From Pseudarthrobacter siccitolerans (lineage in GTDB: Bacteria > Actinomycetota > Actinomycetes > Actinomycetales > Micrococcaceae): DNA of 64,000 nt. Of the stretch, positions 55,946-64,000 are shown in pieces. The notes below the pieces were generated by a model. That model saw only the letters and a list, made by a program, of their open reading frames with translations. It did not search any database and was not told where the DNA came from. Position numbers and translations under genes: made by a program. How positions within the stretch are numbered: position 1 is the stretch's first letter; every line of letters begins with the position of its first letter. The stretch spans positions 4,092,001-4,156,000 of the forward strand of contig NZ_JAUSXB010000001.1 in the NCBI RefSeq assembly GCF_030823375.1. Direction: 5' to 3'.

Positions 55946-57378
55946 CGCGCCACCCCCGCTCCGCGCCGGACCTCCGTCGCCGGGAGTTCCGGCACGGCAA
56001 GGTCCTGGTCGAACTGGTTCCATGCGGCCGCGACGGAGACGCCGGGGGCCACTGCCGCCGCGCGCCAGCCGCCCTGCCGGAGCTTCTCCAGGGCGTCCTC
56101 GAACTCCGCCGGCCGTTCCGCCACGATGATGGCGAAGGCGTTGGTTCCGTAGCCTGCGGCGGGGGCAAGGGACAGCGCCTCCAGCGCTGAGATCCTGCCC
56201 AGGACGGCAATCACCGGTCCCCGCATCCGGTGCGCGGAGAGCTTGTCCATGAGGTTGTCGTCAAACGGCGGGGGCCCTGCCTCCTGGTGGCCGTGGGATT
56301 CCCCGGTACCGAAGAAGTCCCTGCTTCCGGCCTCGCCGCGCGCGTGGGGCCCTGTGAGCTGGATGGCGGCAAGGCTCTCCGCGATGGACTGGAGCCCGGA
56401 AGCCCCGCTGTACTCCTCCAGCTCGGGTTCCGGAGCCGAGGGCGAACGCAGGAATGCCGGTTCCCCGCGCGCGTCCAGGAGGCGCAGGGCGTAGTTGCGC
56501 TCGGCCAGGTGGGCGCTGATGGACATGGCCGCCACCACGGCCCACTCGAAGGTTTCGCTGCTGATCATCGTGTGGCCGTCCTGGGCCGCGTTTCCCGCCG
56601 GGGCGGCGCCCGAGCTGCCGGAAAACGCCCCGAACCGGTGGTCCAGGATAATGGTCGCCTCGGGCGTAGTGACGGATTCCTCCTGGCGGACCATCAGTTC
56701 ACCATGGCGCGCGGTGGCAGCCCAGTGCACGCGGCGCATCGGGTCCCCGTGCCGGTATTCGCGGGTCATCACGTCGTCGTCGCTGGGGTTCGCCCGGATC
56801 CTTGTGGCCGTGACGCCGTCGTTGCCGCGGGCGCCGGCCAGCCCCGTCAGAGGAAGGACGACGGCGGCGGGCGTCACGGTGAGCGTGTCGCCGTCGTCAA
56901 TTGCCTGCCTGTGCAGCGACAGGCCGAACGGGTCGGTGAACTCCGCCGTCACCGGTCCGATCAGGAACTGTCCGCGCTGGGCGGAGCGCACATGGTATTC
57001 GTACCTGCTGGTGCCGCCGGTGGCGGAGCGGGAAGGGAACCGGAAGGTGGGCGACTCGCCGAACCTCGGCGGCAGCCGTTCCTCCATGGTGGCGCGGCCG
57101 GTTCCTGCTCCGGTCCGTGCCACCGCAAGCCTGACAGTGGTGGGCGCGGACGTCTCCACGGGGGAGGGATTGAATTCGCGGTATACCTGGAAGCGGGGTT
57201 TGACCAGCCGGATCCCGGCGAGGGAAACCAGGGGGAGGACGAAGAGGAGCACTGCCAGGCTTAACAGGTCCCGGCGGCCCATAACGTGGGCGGCGGCAAG
57301 TGCTGCGGCCCCTGCTGCCAGCATGCCCCAGCCGCGCCGGGTGAAGAGGTGTCGGGGCAGTCGGTCCAGCAGCGCCAT
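55942..57378 (-). CDS. DUF58 domain-containing protein
   Basis: 478 residues. Two membrane helices at the N-terminus (about residues 15-60) precede a beta-rich domain, then the DUF58 signature DDVMTREYRHGDPMRRVHWA continuing to TARHGELMVRQEE, and a von Willebrand-A-like region. These proteins accompany MoxR ATPases and transglutaminase-like proteins, probably as a chaperone-assisted assembly module. Middle gene of the leftward MoxR-DUF58-TgpA operon; 10 bp after moxR and coupled to the next gene. Confidence 0.88.
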   Translation of the reverse strand: MALLDRLPRHLFTRRGWGMLAAGAAALAAAHVMGRRDLLSLAVLLFVLPLVSLAGIRLVKPRFQVYREFNPSPVETSAPTTVRLAVARTGAGTGRATMEERLPPRFGESPTFRFPSRSATGGTSRYEYHVRSAQRGQFLIGPVTAEFTDPFGLSLHRQAIDDGDTLTVTPAAVVLPLTGLAGARGNDGVTATRIRANPSDDDVMTREYRHGDPMRRVHWAATARHGELMVRQEESVTTPEATIILDHRFGAFSGSSGAAPAGNAAQDGHTMISSETFEWAVVAAMSISAHLAERNYALRLLDARGEPAFLRSPSAPEPELEEYSGASGLQSIAESLAAIQLTGPHARGEAGSRDFFGTGESHGHQEAGPPPFDDNLMDKLSAHRMRGPVIAVLGRISALEALSLAPAAGYGTNAFAIIVAERPAEFEDALEKLRQGGWRAAAVAPGVSVAAAWNQFDQDLAVPELPATEVRRGAGVAR

Positions 57379-57388
57379 GGCAGTCCGC

Positions 57389-58513
57389 CTAGTGGTTCCT
57401 GCTCAAGCCTGCCACGGGGGCGTTCCGGCCGGCACCGGCGGAGACCCTGGCCCCGGTATCGGACGGTTTCTGCGTGACAGGCAAGCGGGACAGGATGCCG
57501 CGCAGGACGCTCTGCGCGCTTTCCCCTGCGCCCGCCGCTTTCCGGTCCAGGATGATCCGGTGCGCCAGGACAGCTTCGGCAACGCCCACAACGTCGTCCG
57601 GCAGGACAAAGTCGCGGCCATCCAGGGCGGCGGTGGCCTTCGCAGCGCGCAGCAGCTGCAGCATGGACCGGGGGCTGGCACCGAGGCGAAGCAGTGGACT
57701 TTCCCGGGTGGCCCGGCCCACGGACACTGTATATTCCTTGACCGCCTGCGAGACGTAGACCTGCTGGACTGTGGCGATCATGGCGGCCACGTCAGCGGTG
57801 GTCACCACCGGGGTGACTTTGGCCAGCGGTGAGGCCGACTGGTGGGTTTCCAGCATTTCGATCTCGGACTCCTTGTCCGGATAGCCCATGGAGATCCGCG
57901 CCATGAAGCGGTCCCGCTGGGCTTCGGGCAAGGGATACGTTCCCTCCATCTCGATGGGATTCTGCGTTGCCACCACCATGAACGGCTCGTCCAGCCGGTA
58001 GGAATGGCCGTCCACCGTCACCTGGTGCTCCTCCATGCACTCCAGCAGCGCCGACTGGGTCTTCGCTGACGCCCGGTTGATCTCGTCCCCGATGACGATG
58101 TTCGCGAAAACCGCGCCGGGCCGGAACTCGAAAAGCCTGGAGGACTGGTTGTAGATGGACACTCCCGTGACGTCGGAGGGGAGCAGGTCCGGGGTGAACT
58201 GGATCCGGTTGACAGTACAGTCGATGGTCCGGGCGAGCGTCTTGGCCAGGAGCGTCTTGCCCACGCCCGGCACATCCTCGAGCAGCAGGTGGCCCTGGGC
58301 GAGCAGTACCGTCAATGCGAGCTTCGCGGCGTCCGATTTCCCGTCGATCACCGTGTTGACGGTTGTCAGGATCCGCTGGCTTGCCTCGTGGAAGGATGTG
58401 GCATCCATGGCAGCGGGCCGGTGGCCGTTCAGGTGGCTCACGGGCTCTGCGACTCCCGCAAGGTTGCGGTTCGCAGCGCTCACATCATCGGCAGTGCGTC
58501 GGTGGGATTCCAT
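57389..58513 (-). CDS. MoxR family AAA+ ATPase
   Basis: 374 residues. Walker A EDVPGVGKTLLAKTLA (about residues 94-109), Walker B with IGDEINRASAKTQSALLECM, sensor region ATQNPIEMEGTYPLPEAQ, and the C-terminal lid (LGASPRSMLQLLRAAKA). MoxR proteins act as chaperone-like ATPases that activate partner proteins of the same operon, here DUF58 and the transglutaminase-like protein. ATG at 58513 with AAAGG 6 nt upstream. Divergent from tatD. Confidence 0.93.
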   Translation of the reverse strand: MESHRRTADDVSAANRNLAGVAEPVSHLNGHRPAAMDATSFHEASQRILTTVNTVIDGKSDAAKLALTVLLAQGHLLLEDVPGVGKTLLAKTLARTIDCTVNRIQFTPDLLPSDVTGVSIYNQSSRLFEFRPGAVFANIVIGDEINRASAKTQSALLECMEEHQVTVDGHSYRLDEPFMVVATQNPIEMEGTYPLPEAQRDRFMARISMGYPDKESEIEMLETHQSASPLAKVTPVVTTADVAAMIATVQQVYVSQAVKEYTVSVGRATRESPLLRLGASPRSMLQLLRAAKATAALDGRDFVLPDDVVGVAEAVLAHRIILDRKAAGAGESAQSVLRGILSRLPVTQKPSDTGARVSAGAGRNAPVAGLSRNH

Positions 58514-58677
58514 CGGCAACCTTTCAGCCCGGGGTTCTCCTGGACGGGACAGCTGGCCCTGCCTTCGCCCCTCGGTGGGCGTCCGCATGTGTTCGTACCA
58601 GACTACTAACACAACTGCCGCAGCAGACAGAGAGTTCCAACAAATATGGGGCCACACTGTCGGTTTAGGCTTGATGG

Positions 58678-59583
58678 ATGTGCAATCCGATGATCCCCGC
58701 CGCTTACCGTGCTTCCGCTGCCGGCGGTACCTCGGAATCCGAAGGTTCCCGGCAGCGGGAGTTTCCCCCCGCTCCTGAGCCTTTGCCGGTGCCGGTCATG
58801 GACAACCACACCCACCTTGACTTTCCGGACGGGGAGGCGCCGGTGGGCATCAAGGAAGCGCTGGATGCGGCTGCGGCGGTAGGCGTCCAGGGTGCCGTGC
58901 AGGTGGGCACCGACCTGGAATCGTCCCGGTTTACAGTCCAGGCGGTGGACCTGGATGAGCGGCTGCTGGGGGCAGTGGCACTTCACCCCAACGATGCCCC
59001 CCGTTACGCCGCACGCGGCCAGCTGGAAGAGGCGCTGGCGGAAATCGAGCAGCTCGCTGCCCATCCCCGGATCCGTGCCATCGGCGAAACCGGCCTTGAT
59101 TTCTTCCGGACCGAGGGGGAGGGCCTGGCCCACCAGCGGTACTCCTTCCGCCGCCATATCGACATCGCGAAGCGGCTGGACCTGACGCTGCAGATTCACG
59201 ACCGTGACGCGCACAGCGACGTGGTGCAGGTACTGAAGGAAGAAGGGGCCCCGGAGCGGGTGGTTTTCCACTGCTTTTCCGGGGACGAGGAACTGGCGGC
59301 GACGTGCAACCGGGAAGGCTGGTGGATGTCCTTTGCCGGGACGTTGACGTTCAAGAACGCGGCCAACCTGCGGGCTGCACTCGCGGTCGCGGACCCGGAG
59401 CTCATCCTAGTGGAAACGGATGCCCCGTTCCTGACTCCGCATCCCCACCGGGGGCGGCCCAATGCCAGCTATATGGTTCCCTACACGGTGCGCGCCATGG
59501 CTGAATTGACAAACCGAGACCTGGCCTCGCTCTGTGCCGGCCTTAGCCAAAATACGGTGCGGGCCTACGGAAAATGGGATTAG
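58678..59583 (+). CDS. tatD: TatD family metal-dependent DNase
   Basis: 301 residues, TIM-barrel amidohydrolase-type nuclease. Metal-binding motifs are MDNHTHLDFPD (about residue 41), GETGLDFF, LQIHDRDAH, VFHCFSGD and the final ETDAPFLTP. ATG at 58678 follows TAGGCT (58666-58671) by 6 nt; the first ~38 residues before the barrel are a polar extension. It lies upstream of rpfB-rsmA-ispE as in M. tuberculosis (Rv1008-Rv1011), but metG, which precedes tatD there, is not present. Confidence 0.92.
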   Translation: MCNPMIPAAYRASAAGGTSESEGSRQREFPPAPEPLPVPVMDNHTHLDFPDGEAPVGIKEALDAAAAVGVQGAVQVGTDLESSRFTVQAVDLDERLLGAVALHPNDAPRYAARGQLEEALAEIEQLAAHPRIRAIGETGLDFFRTEGEGLAHQRYSFRRHIDIAKRLDLTLQIHDRDAHSDVVQVLKEEGAPERVVFHCFSGDEELAATCNREGWWMSFAGTLTFKNAANLRAALAVADPELILVETDAPFLTPHPHRGRPNASYMVPYTVRAMAELTNRDLASLCAGLSQNTVRAYGKWD

Positions 59584-59632
59584 GAACACACTGCCTGCAC
59601 CTGCCAAAACAAATACCTGGTATGCAAATTTC

Positions 59633-59662
59633 TTGGCGGCTTTATAACGCTACGGTTACAGT
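59633..59662 (+). promoter_or_regulatory. rpfB promoter
   Basis: TTGGCG (59633-59638), 18-bp spacer, TACAGT (59657-59662) in an A/T-richer segment after the tatD stop. The transcript would start near 59669, leaving about 195 nt of leader before the rpfB start. Confidence 0.6.
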
Positions 59663-59668
59663 GGAAAA

Positions 59669-59864
59669 CTATTAGCCGGGGTCGGGGAAGGCCACCGGAT
59701 AAGTTCACTCCACTTGCAGCTTGATATGCCGGCCTTGTTCCGGCCTGTCCTCTACTAGGAGTGTGGCGGCGCGACGGTGCCCGGACTACCCCTCCCTGGA
59801 GGCGTGCCCGGGCATTTTATTGCGCTCTCCCCGTGCCCGGACAGGACTAAAGTTACGGGCAATC
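59669..59864 (+). ncRNA. Structured rpfB 5' leader (candidate RNA switch)
   Basis: The leader contains GCCGG…CCGGC (59728-59744) enclosed by CACTCC (59706-59711) paired with GGAGTG (59758-59763), then a terminator-like hairpin and three copies of GTGCCCGG (59777-59784, 59804-59811, 59833-59840) that could pair in alternative ways. An RNA switch with an intrinsic terminator controls the rpfB-ksgA-ispE operon of M. tuberculosis; this leader has the same position and architecture but no sequence-level equivalence is claimed. It does not match the ydaO/c-di-AMP class. Confidence 0.55.
59778..59821 (+). terminator. Intrinsic-terminator-like hairpin in the rpfB leader (attenuator candidate)
   Basis: TGCCCGG (59778-59784) pairs with CCGGGCA (59808-59814), with a nested CCTCC-CT-GGAGG stem in the loop (59791-59802), and TTTTATT follows directly (59815-59821). 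It lies 43 bp before the rpfB start, so it would stop transcription before the coding sequence unless rearranged. Confidence 0.65.
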
Positions 59865-61034
59865 GTGGTCAAGTTCTTTACAACGGACGGCAAGTTCAGC
59901 TTTTTCAAGGTTGGAACCCAGCTTCTGGTGCTTTGTGCACTGGTGGTGGGTCTCGTAGCTTTCGTGGGCAATAACAAAACCATCACGCTGAACGTTGATG
60001 GCAAGGTGACTTCCGTTCAAACCTTCGGTGGCACAGTGGGGCAGGTCGTCAAAAGCGCCAACCTCGAACTGAAGCCGGCGGACCGCGTCTCCCCGGCCAT
60101 CGACGCCACCGTCCAGAACGGCACGGTCATCAACGTCAACCAGGCCAAGGAAGTCAAAGTCAGCCTTGACGGCTCCGAGAAAACGGTGAACACCACCGCC
60201 CAGGACGTTGAAGATCTGGTCACCGAGCTCGGTGTCGCAAGTGCATCGTCCGTCTCGGCCCCCAAGGACGCCCAGCTGGCAGTGGCAGGATCCTTCGTCT
60301 CCATCTCCACCCCCAAGGCCGTCAGCATCGTTGCCGACGGCAAGGTGCAGGCGGCTACCACCACCGCCGCCACCGTGGGCAAGGTCCTGGAAGATGCGAG
60401 CCTGACCCTCGGCGCCAACGACCGGTCCTCCCAGCCCGCCAATGCCCCCGTGGTCAACAACATGGTGATCAAGGTCTCCCGTGTGGATACCGGCCAGACC
60501 GCGGTGACCAGCGAGGAAATCGCCTTTAAGAGCGAAATGGTCGAAAGCGCCGAGCTTTTGAAGGGTGAAAAAGAAGTCACCCAGGCCGGTTCCGCCGGCA
60601 AGGTGGAGAAGACCTACAAGCTGGTCCTCGTGGACGGCCGCGAAGCGTCCCGCACGCTGGTCACCGAATCCGTCACCGCGCAGCCGGTCACCGAGAAGAT
60701 CACCGTAGGCACCAAGCCCAAGCCGGTGGCCCAGGCCGCCCCCGCAGCCAGTGCCGGTGCCAACACCGGTGCCGCCGCCCCGGCCATGATGAACGAAGCC
60801 ATGTGGGACAAGATCGCCCAGTGTGAATCAGGCGGAAACTGGTCCATCAACTCGGGCAACGGCTACTACGGCGGCCTCCAGTTCGACATCCGGACCTGGA
60901 TCGGATCAGGCGGCGGCGCGTACGCCCCGAACGCCAGCCTCGCCACCAAGGCCCAGCAGATCGACGTCGCCAACCGCGTCTACGCGCAGCGCGGCCTGCA
61001 GCCCTGGGGCTGCGGCTGGGCTGCAAGCAGCTGA
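59865..61034 (+). CDS. rpfB: Resuscitation-promoting factor RpfB-like
   Basis: Secreted or membrane-tethered lytic transglycosylase-like enzyme that cuts peptidoglycan and stimulates regrowth from dormancy. 389 residues. The N-terminal membrane anchor is at about residues 16-35. Then come three DUF348 repeats (first at ITLNVDGKVTSVQTFGGTVG), a G5 domain (about 205-285), a Pro/Ala linker and the C-terminal Rpf catalytic domain of about 75 residues beginning AMWDKIAQCESGGNW, with the catalytic Glu in CESGG. Start GTG at 59865; the frame is open upstream across the leader but without an initiation signal. Confidence 0.94.
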   Translation: MVKFFTTDGKFSFFKVGTQLLVLCALVVGLVAFVGNNKTITLNVDGKVTSVQTFGGTVGQVVKSANLELKPADRVSPAIDATVQNGTVINVNQAKEVKVSLDGSEKTVNTTAQDVEDLVTELGVASASSVSAPKDAQLAVAGSFVSISTPKAVSIVADGKVQAATTTAATVGKVLEDASLTLGANDRSSQPANAPVVNNMVIKVSRVDTGQTAVTSEEIAFKSEMVESAELLKGEKEVTQAGSAGKVEKTYKLVLVDGREASRTLVTESVTAQPVTEKITVGTKPKPVAQAAPAASAGANTGAAAPAMMNEAMWDKIAQCESGGNWSINSGNGYYGGLQFDIRTWIGSGGGAYAPNASLATKAQQIDVANRVYAQRGLQPWGCGWAASS

Positions 61035-61061
61035 CGCAAGGCGCGACTGCACTGCAATACA

Positions 61062-61098
61062 CAGCGGCCGGGCCCGGATCTTCCGGGCCCGGCCGCTG
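61062..61098 (+). terminator. Terminator between rpfB and rsmA
   Basis: Perfect 16-bp stem CAGCGGCCGGGCCCGG-ATCTT-CCGGGCCCGGCCGCTG followed by CATTTAAT. It separates rpfB from rsmA, which has its own leaderless-type promoter. Confidence 0.85.
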
Positions 61099-61156
61099 CA
61101 TTTAATCGCCCTATTGTCCGGCAGGGCGGGGCCGGCATGCGGGATAGGATACCTAG

Positions 61157-62029
61157 GTGACTGAACCCATCCCCGCCGCGCCCGCACCGCTGTTTGGTGC
61201 CTCCGACATACGCCGGCTGGCGGAAGAGATCGGTATCCGCCCCACCAAGACCCTGGGCCAGAACTTCGTGATCGACGGCAACACCATCCGCAGGATCGTG
61301 GCCGCGGCCGGTGTTGGACCGGACGAAACAGTGCTGGAAGTGGGCCCCGGCCTCGGGTCGCTGACCCTCGGCCTGCTGGACGCAGCCGCCGGCGTGGTGG
61401 CAGTGGAGATCGACCCCGTACTGGCCGCGAAGCTCCCGGAAACCGTCAAGGAATGGCGCCCCGCCGCCGTCGGAAGCTTCCATCTGGTCCAGGCGGACGC
61501 CATGAAGGTCACGGAACTCCCCGTGCGGCCCACCGCGTTGGTGGCCAACCTGCCCTACAACGTGGCCGTGCCCGTTGTACTGCACCTCCTGCAGCATTTC
61601 CCCAGCCTCCAACACGGACTGGTGATGGTCCAGGACGAGGTAGCTGACCGGCTCGCCGCACCTCCCGGATCCAAAACCTATGGCGTGCCCTCGGTGAAGG
61701 CGGCCTGGTACAGCAGGATGCGCAAAGCCGGCGTCATCGGCATGAACGTCTTCTGGCCGGCACCCAAGATCCACTCCGGGCTGGTGTCCTTCACCCGCCA
61801 TGAGCCGCCAGCCACCACCGCCACCCGCGAGCAGGTCTTCGCCGTGGTGGATGCCGCCTTCGCGCAGCGCCGCAAGACCCTGCGCGCAGCCCTTGCCGGC
61901 TGGGCAGGCAGCGCCCCGGAGGCGGAACGCTGCCTGGTGGCTGCCGGCGTGGACCCCACAGCCCGTGGCGAAGTGATCGACATTACGGCCTTCGCGAGGA
62001 TCGCCGAAGCCCGCGAGGCCCGCCCGTGA
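61157..62029 (+). CDS. rsmA: 16S rRNA (adenine(1518)-N6/adenine(1519)-N6)-dimethyltransferase
   Basis: KsgA: dimethylates A1518 and A1519 late in small-subunit assembly. 290 residues. SAM motif [15 protein letters not shown] (about residues 60-74), substrate motif [10 protein letters not shown], and [10 protein letters not shown] near the C-terminus. GTG at 61157 follows TAGGAT (61145-61150) by 6 nt, so it can be transcribed independently of rpfB. Coupled to ispE by a 4-bp GTGA overlap. Confidence 0.96.
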   Translation: MTEPIPAAPAPLFGASDIRRLAEEIGIRPTKTLGQNFVIDGNTIRRIVAAAGVGPDETVLEVGPGLGSLTLGLLDAAAGVVAVEIDPVLAAKLPETVKEWRPAAVGSFHLVQADAMKVTELPVRPTALVANLPYNVAVPVVLHLLQHFPSLQHGLVMVQDEVADRLAAPPGSKTYGVPSVKAAWYSRMRKAGVIGMNVFWPAPKIHSGLVSFTRHEPPATTATREQVFAVVDAAFAQRRKTLRAALAGWAGSAPEAERCLVAAGVDPTARGEVIDITAFARIAEAREARP

Positions 62030-62988
62030 ACGCCCTCCCGGGACGGTTCGCCGCCAGGAGCGTCCGGGCAAAGGCGCCGGGAAAGATCAATGTTTCCCTG
62101 GACGTCGGGCCGCTGCGGCCTGATGGCTACCATTCGGTGGCCAGCGTGTACCTCGCCGTGTCCCTGTACGAGGAGGTGGCGGCCACCAGCACCGAAACAC
62201 CGGGGATCACCGTCAGCCTCAGCCCGGACAGCACCCTGGACCTGGACGCCGTCGATATCCCCTTGGACGAGGACAACCTGGCGTACAAGGCGGCAGCCAT
62301 CATGGCGGACGTCTCCGAGCGCACAACAGGCGTCCACCTGGAGATCACCAAACGCGTACCCGTGGCAGGCGGCATGGGTGGCGGCTCAGCGGACGCCGCG
62401 GCAACCCTGCTGGCCTGCGACGCACTCTGGAACAGCGGCCTCTCCCGCGAGGAGCTGGCCCACCTGGCTGCGGAGCTGGGCGCCGACGTCCCCTTCTCCC
62501 TGCTGGGCGGGACCGCCGTCGGCCTCGGGCTGGGCGACGAACTTTCCCCGGCCCTGGCCAAGGCGCAGACGGACTGGGTCCTGGTCACGGCCGACTACGG
62601 ACTCCCCACCCCCGAGGTGTACAGGACATTGGACAGGTTGCGGGCCGCGGAAGGCATCGAAGGTGCCGAGCCCACCGGCGTGGACCCGCAAATCCTCACC
62701 GCCCTCCGCGGCGGGGAGGCGGAAGCGCTGAGCCGCGTCCTGGTCAACGACCTCCAGCGGGCAGCCATCGAGCTGGCACCTTCATTGCGCGATACTCTGG
62801 GAATCGGTGAATCCCATGGTGCCGTTGCAGGGATCGTCTCAGGCTCCGGCCCCACTGTGGCACTGTTGGCCGATGATGCCGTTGCCGCAGAAGGCCTGGC
62901 GGAGAAGATGCGGCGCTACGGCTTGACGGCCCTCGCTGTGCACGGCCCCGTTCCCGGGGCACGCATCATCTCCGACACCCTCCTTTAG
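62026..62988 (+). CDS. ispE: 4-diphosphocytidyl-2-C-methyl-D-erythritol kinase
   Basis: GHMP kinase of the MEP isoprenoid pathway, phosphorylating the 2-hydroxyl of CDP-methylerythritol. 320 residues. Substrate motif [21 protein letters not shown] near the N-terminus (cite parts [12 protein letters not shown] and RPDGYH), ATP loop [17 protein letters not shown] (about residues 108-124) and C-terminal [13 protein letters not shown] at 62026 overlaps the rsmA stop. Its product feeds the prenyl diphosphates used by the cis-prenyltransferase at 14 kb. Confidence 0.96.
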   Translation: MNALPGRFAARSVRAKAPGKINVSLDVGPLRPDGYHSVASVYLAVSLYEEVAATSTETPGITVSLSPDSTLDLDAVDIPLDEDNLAYKAAAIMADVSERTTGVHLEITKRVPVAGGMGGGSADAAATLLACDALWNSGLSREELAHLAAELGADVPFSLLGGTAVGLGLGDELSPALAKAQTDWVLVTADYGLPTPEVYRTLDRLRAAEGIEGAEPTGVDPQILTALRGGEAEALSRVLVNDLQRAAIELAPSLRDTLGIGESHGAVAGIVSGSGPTVALLADDAVAAEGLAEKMRRYGLTALAVHGPVPGARIISDTLL

Positions 62989-63022
62989 ACGTATATTTCC
63001 CAGCAGCAGAAAGCAGTTCCCT

Positions 63023-64000
63023 TTGGCACACCTTCTTGGCGGCGAAAACCTCACCGTCTCCTACGCAACCCGCACCGTCCTGGACGGCATTACCCTCGGG
63101 CTTGAGGAGGGTGACCGGATTGGCATGGTGGGCCGGAACGGCGACGGTAAGTCCACGCTGATGCGCCTGCTGGCGCTGCGTTCCACCCCTGACTCCGGCA
63201 GGGTCACCAAGCGCGGCGACGTCAATGTCGGGTACCTGGACCAAAGCGACGTGCTCGACGGCGACCTGACAGTGGGTGCCGCGATCGTGGGGGACCAGGC
63301 GGATTACGAATGGGCGCGGAACCCGCAGATCCGCGAGATTATGGGCGGGCTCGTGTCCGACGTGGACTGGCACGCCAACGTGCACGCCCTGTCCGGCGGG
63401 CAGAAGCGGCGTGTGGCACTGGCCAAGCTCCTGATTGAGGACCACGACGTCATCATGCTGGACGAGCCCACCAACCACCTGGACGTGGAGGGCGTGGCCT
63501 GGCTGTCCCGGCACCTGAAAACCCGCTGGCGTGCCAACCAGGGCGCCTTCCTGGTGGTCACCCACGACCGCTGGTTCCTTGACGAAGTCTGCAACAAAAC
63601 CTGGGAAGTCCACGATGGAATCGTGGATCCCTTCGAAGGCGGTTACGCCGCCTACGTGCTGGCACGCGCTGAACGGGACCGGATGGCCTCGGTGGTTGAG
63701 GGCAAGCGCCAGCAGCTGGTCAAAAAGGAACTGGCCTGGCTGCGACGCGGCGCCCCCGCCCGGACCGCAAAGCCGAAGTTCCGGATTGAGGCAGCCAACG
63801 CCCTCATCGCCGACGTTCCCGAACCCCGGGATTCCATGGCGCTGAGCAAGATGGCCACGGCCCGCCAGGGCAAGGACGTACTGGACCTCGAGAACGTTTC
63901 CCTGGACTTCCAGGGCAGCGACGACGGCCGGAAGCTCTTCGACAACATCACCCTCCGCCTGGCCCCTGGCGAGCGGCTGGGGCTGGTGGGCGTCAACGGC
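63023..64000 (+). CDS. ABC-F family ATPase (3' end outside window)
   Basis: Soluble twin-ATPase of the ABC-F class, which acts on ribosomes rather than membranes. 326 residues visible. First ATP-binding domain: Walker A GRNGDGKST (about residue 36), signature LSGGQKRRVALAK, Walker B VIMLDEPTNHLD, H-loop VVTHDRWFLD; then the inter-domain linker (RMASVVEGKRQQLVKKELAW) and the start of the second domain (LGLVGVNG at the edge). Start TTG at 63023, 34 bp after ispE, with AGAAAG upstream. Subfamily (Uup/EttA-like housekeeping versus antibiotic resistance) cannot be set from this half. Confidence 0.88.
   Translation, partial: MAHLLGGENLTVSYATRTVLDGITLGLEEGDRIGMVGRNGDGKSTLMRLLALRSTPDSGRVTKRGDVNVGYLDQSDVLDGDLTVGAAIVGDQADYEWARNPQIREIMGGLVSDVDWHANVHALSGGQKRRVALAKLLIEDHDVIMLDEPTNHLDVEGVAWLSRHLKTRWRANQGAFLVVTHDRWFLDEVCNKTWEVHDGIVDPFEGGYAAYVLARAERDRMASVVEGKRQQLVKKELAWLRRGAPARTAKPKFRIEAANALIADVPEPRDSMALSKMATARQGKDVLDLENVSLDFQGSDDGRKLFDNITLRLAPGERLGLVGVNG

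Noticed and set aside
59669-59864. ydaO/c-di-AMP riboswitch in the rpfB leader
   Set aside because: Such riboswitches precede some actinobacterial rpf genes, but the conserved GGGGUGAAUC and GCUAACC segments are absent.

Overview
This is a 64-kb stretch of high-GC actinobacterial chromosome, most likely from a member of the Micrococcaceae (Arthrobacter/Pseudarthrobacter type). The evidence is a mycothiol S-conjugate amidase, a WhiB regulator, a resuscitation-promoting factor, DUF4245/DUF3499/DUF4307 and TIGR03089 proteins, frequent GTG/TTG starts, and gene orders shared with Mycobacterium tuberculosis (greA-DUF4307-mca-small membrane protein-hemolysin III-cis-prenyltransferase; purE-purK-GtrA; metallopeptidase-like/DUF3499; tatD-rpfB-rsmA-ispE). 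No rRNA, tRNA, CRISPR array, prophage or transposase gene was seen. The window is almost entirely core chromosome. Both ends cut a gene: livM on the left and an ABC-F ATPase on the right.

Layout. 0-3 kb: end of a branched-chain amino-acid ABC transporter (livM-livG-livF). 2.9-10.6 kb: a Bax-inhibitor-like membrane protein, the Leloir genes galT-galK facing an aldose epimerase, an AI-2E-family exporter, ilvA and a rhomboid protease. 10.7-16.6 kb: greA, DUF4307, mca, small membrane protein, hemolysin III, short cis-prenyltransferase, and phoH with a structured leader. 16.6-17.1 kb: a gene-free, repeat-rich interval. 17.1-22 kb: GNAT acetyltransferase, unknown protein, prepilin peptidase, truncated NUDIX gene, and a TetR-controlled 14-TM efflux pump. 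22-27 kb: fumC, carbonic anhydrase, DUF4245, glpX and a FemA/B-type peptidoglycan bridge enzyme. 27-32 kb: a purK-purE-LCP-manA operon. 32-40 kb: GtrA, TIGR03089, WhiB, a 1,109-residue GT2 glycosyltransferase and DUF5719. 40-47 kb: metallopeptidase-like protein, DUF3499, Trm112, ahcY, L,D-transpeptidase, and a divergent RDD/SpoIIM pair. 47-58.5 kb: FadD-type acyl-CoA ligase, protein O-mannosyltransferase, rsmI, succinate-semialdehyde dehydrogenase, and a MoxR-DUF58-transglutaminase operon. 58.6-64 kb: tatD, rpfB, rsmA, ispE and the ABC-F gene.

Themes. Many products act on the envelope: FemX-like, LCP, L,D-transpeptidase, O-mannosyltransferase, GT2, the prenyltransferase, RpfB and IspE. Galactose, mannose, fructose-1,6-bisphosphate, fumarate and purine metabolism are interleaved as housekeeping functions. 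In at least 18 genes a TANNNT -10 element ends 6-8 nt before the start codon, which indicates extensive leaderless transcription and fixes several otherwise ambiguous starts. The places most worth a second look are the rpfB leader with an intrinsic-terminator-like hairpin, the phoH leader with a 23-codon reading frame, the palindromic repeat region after phoH, the double-palindrome upstream region of whiB, a metallopeptidase-family protein without its zinc motif, and the GT2 gene that lacks a well-placed standard start codon.
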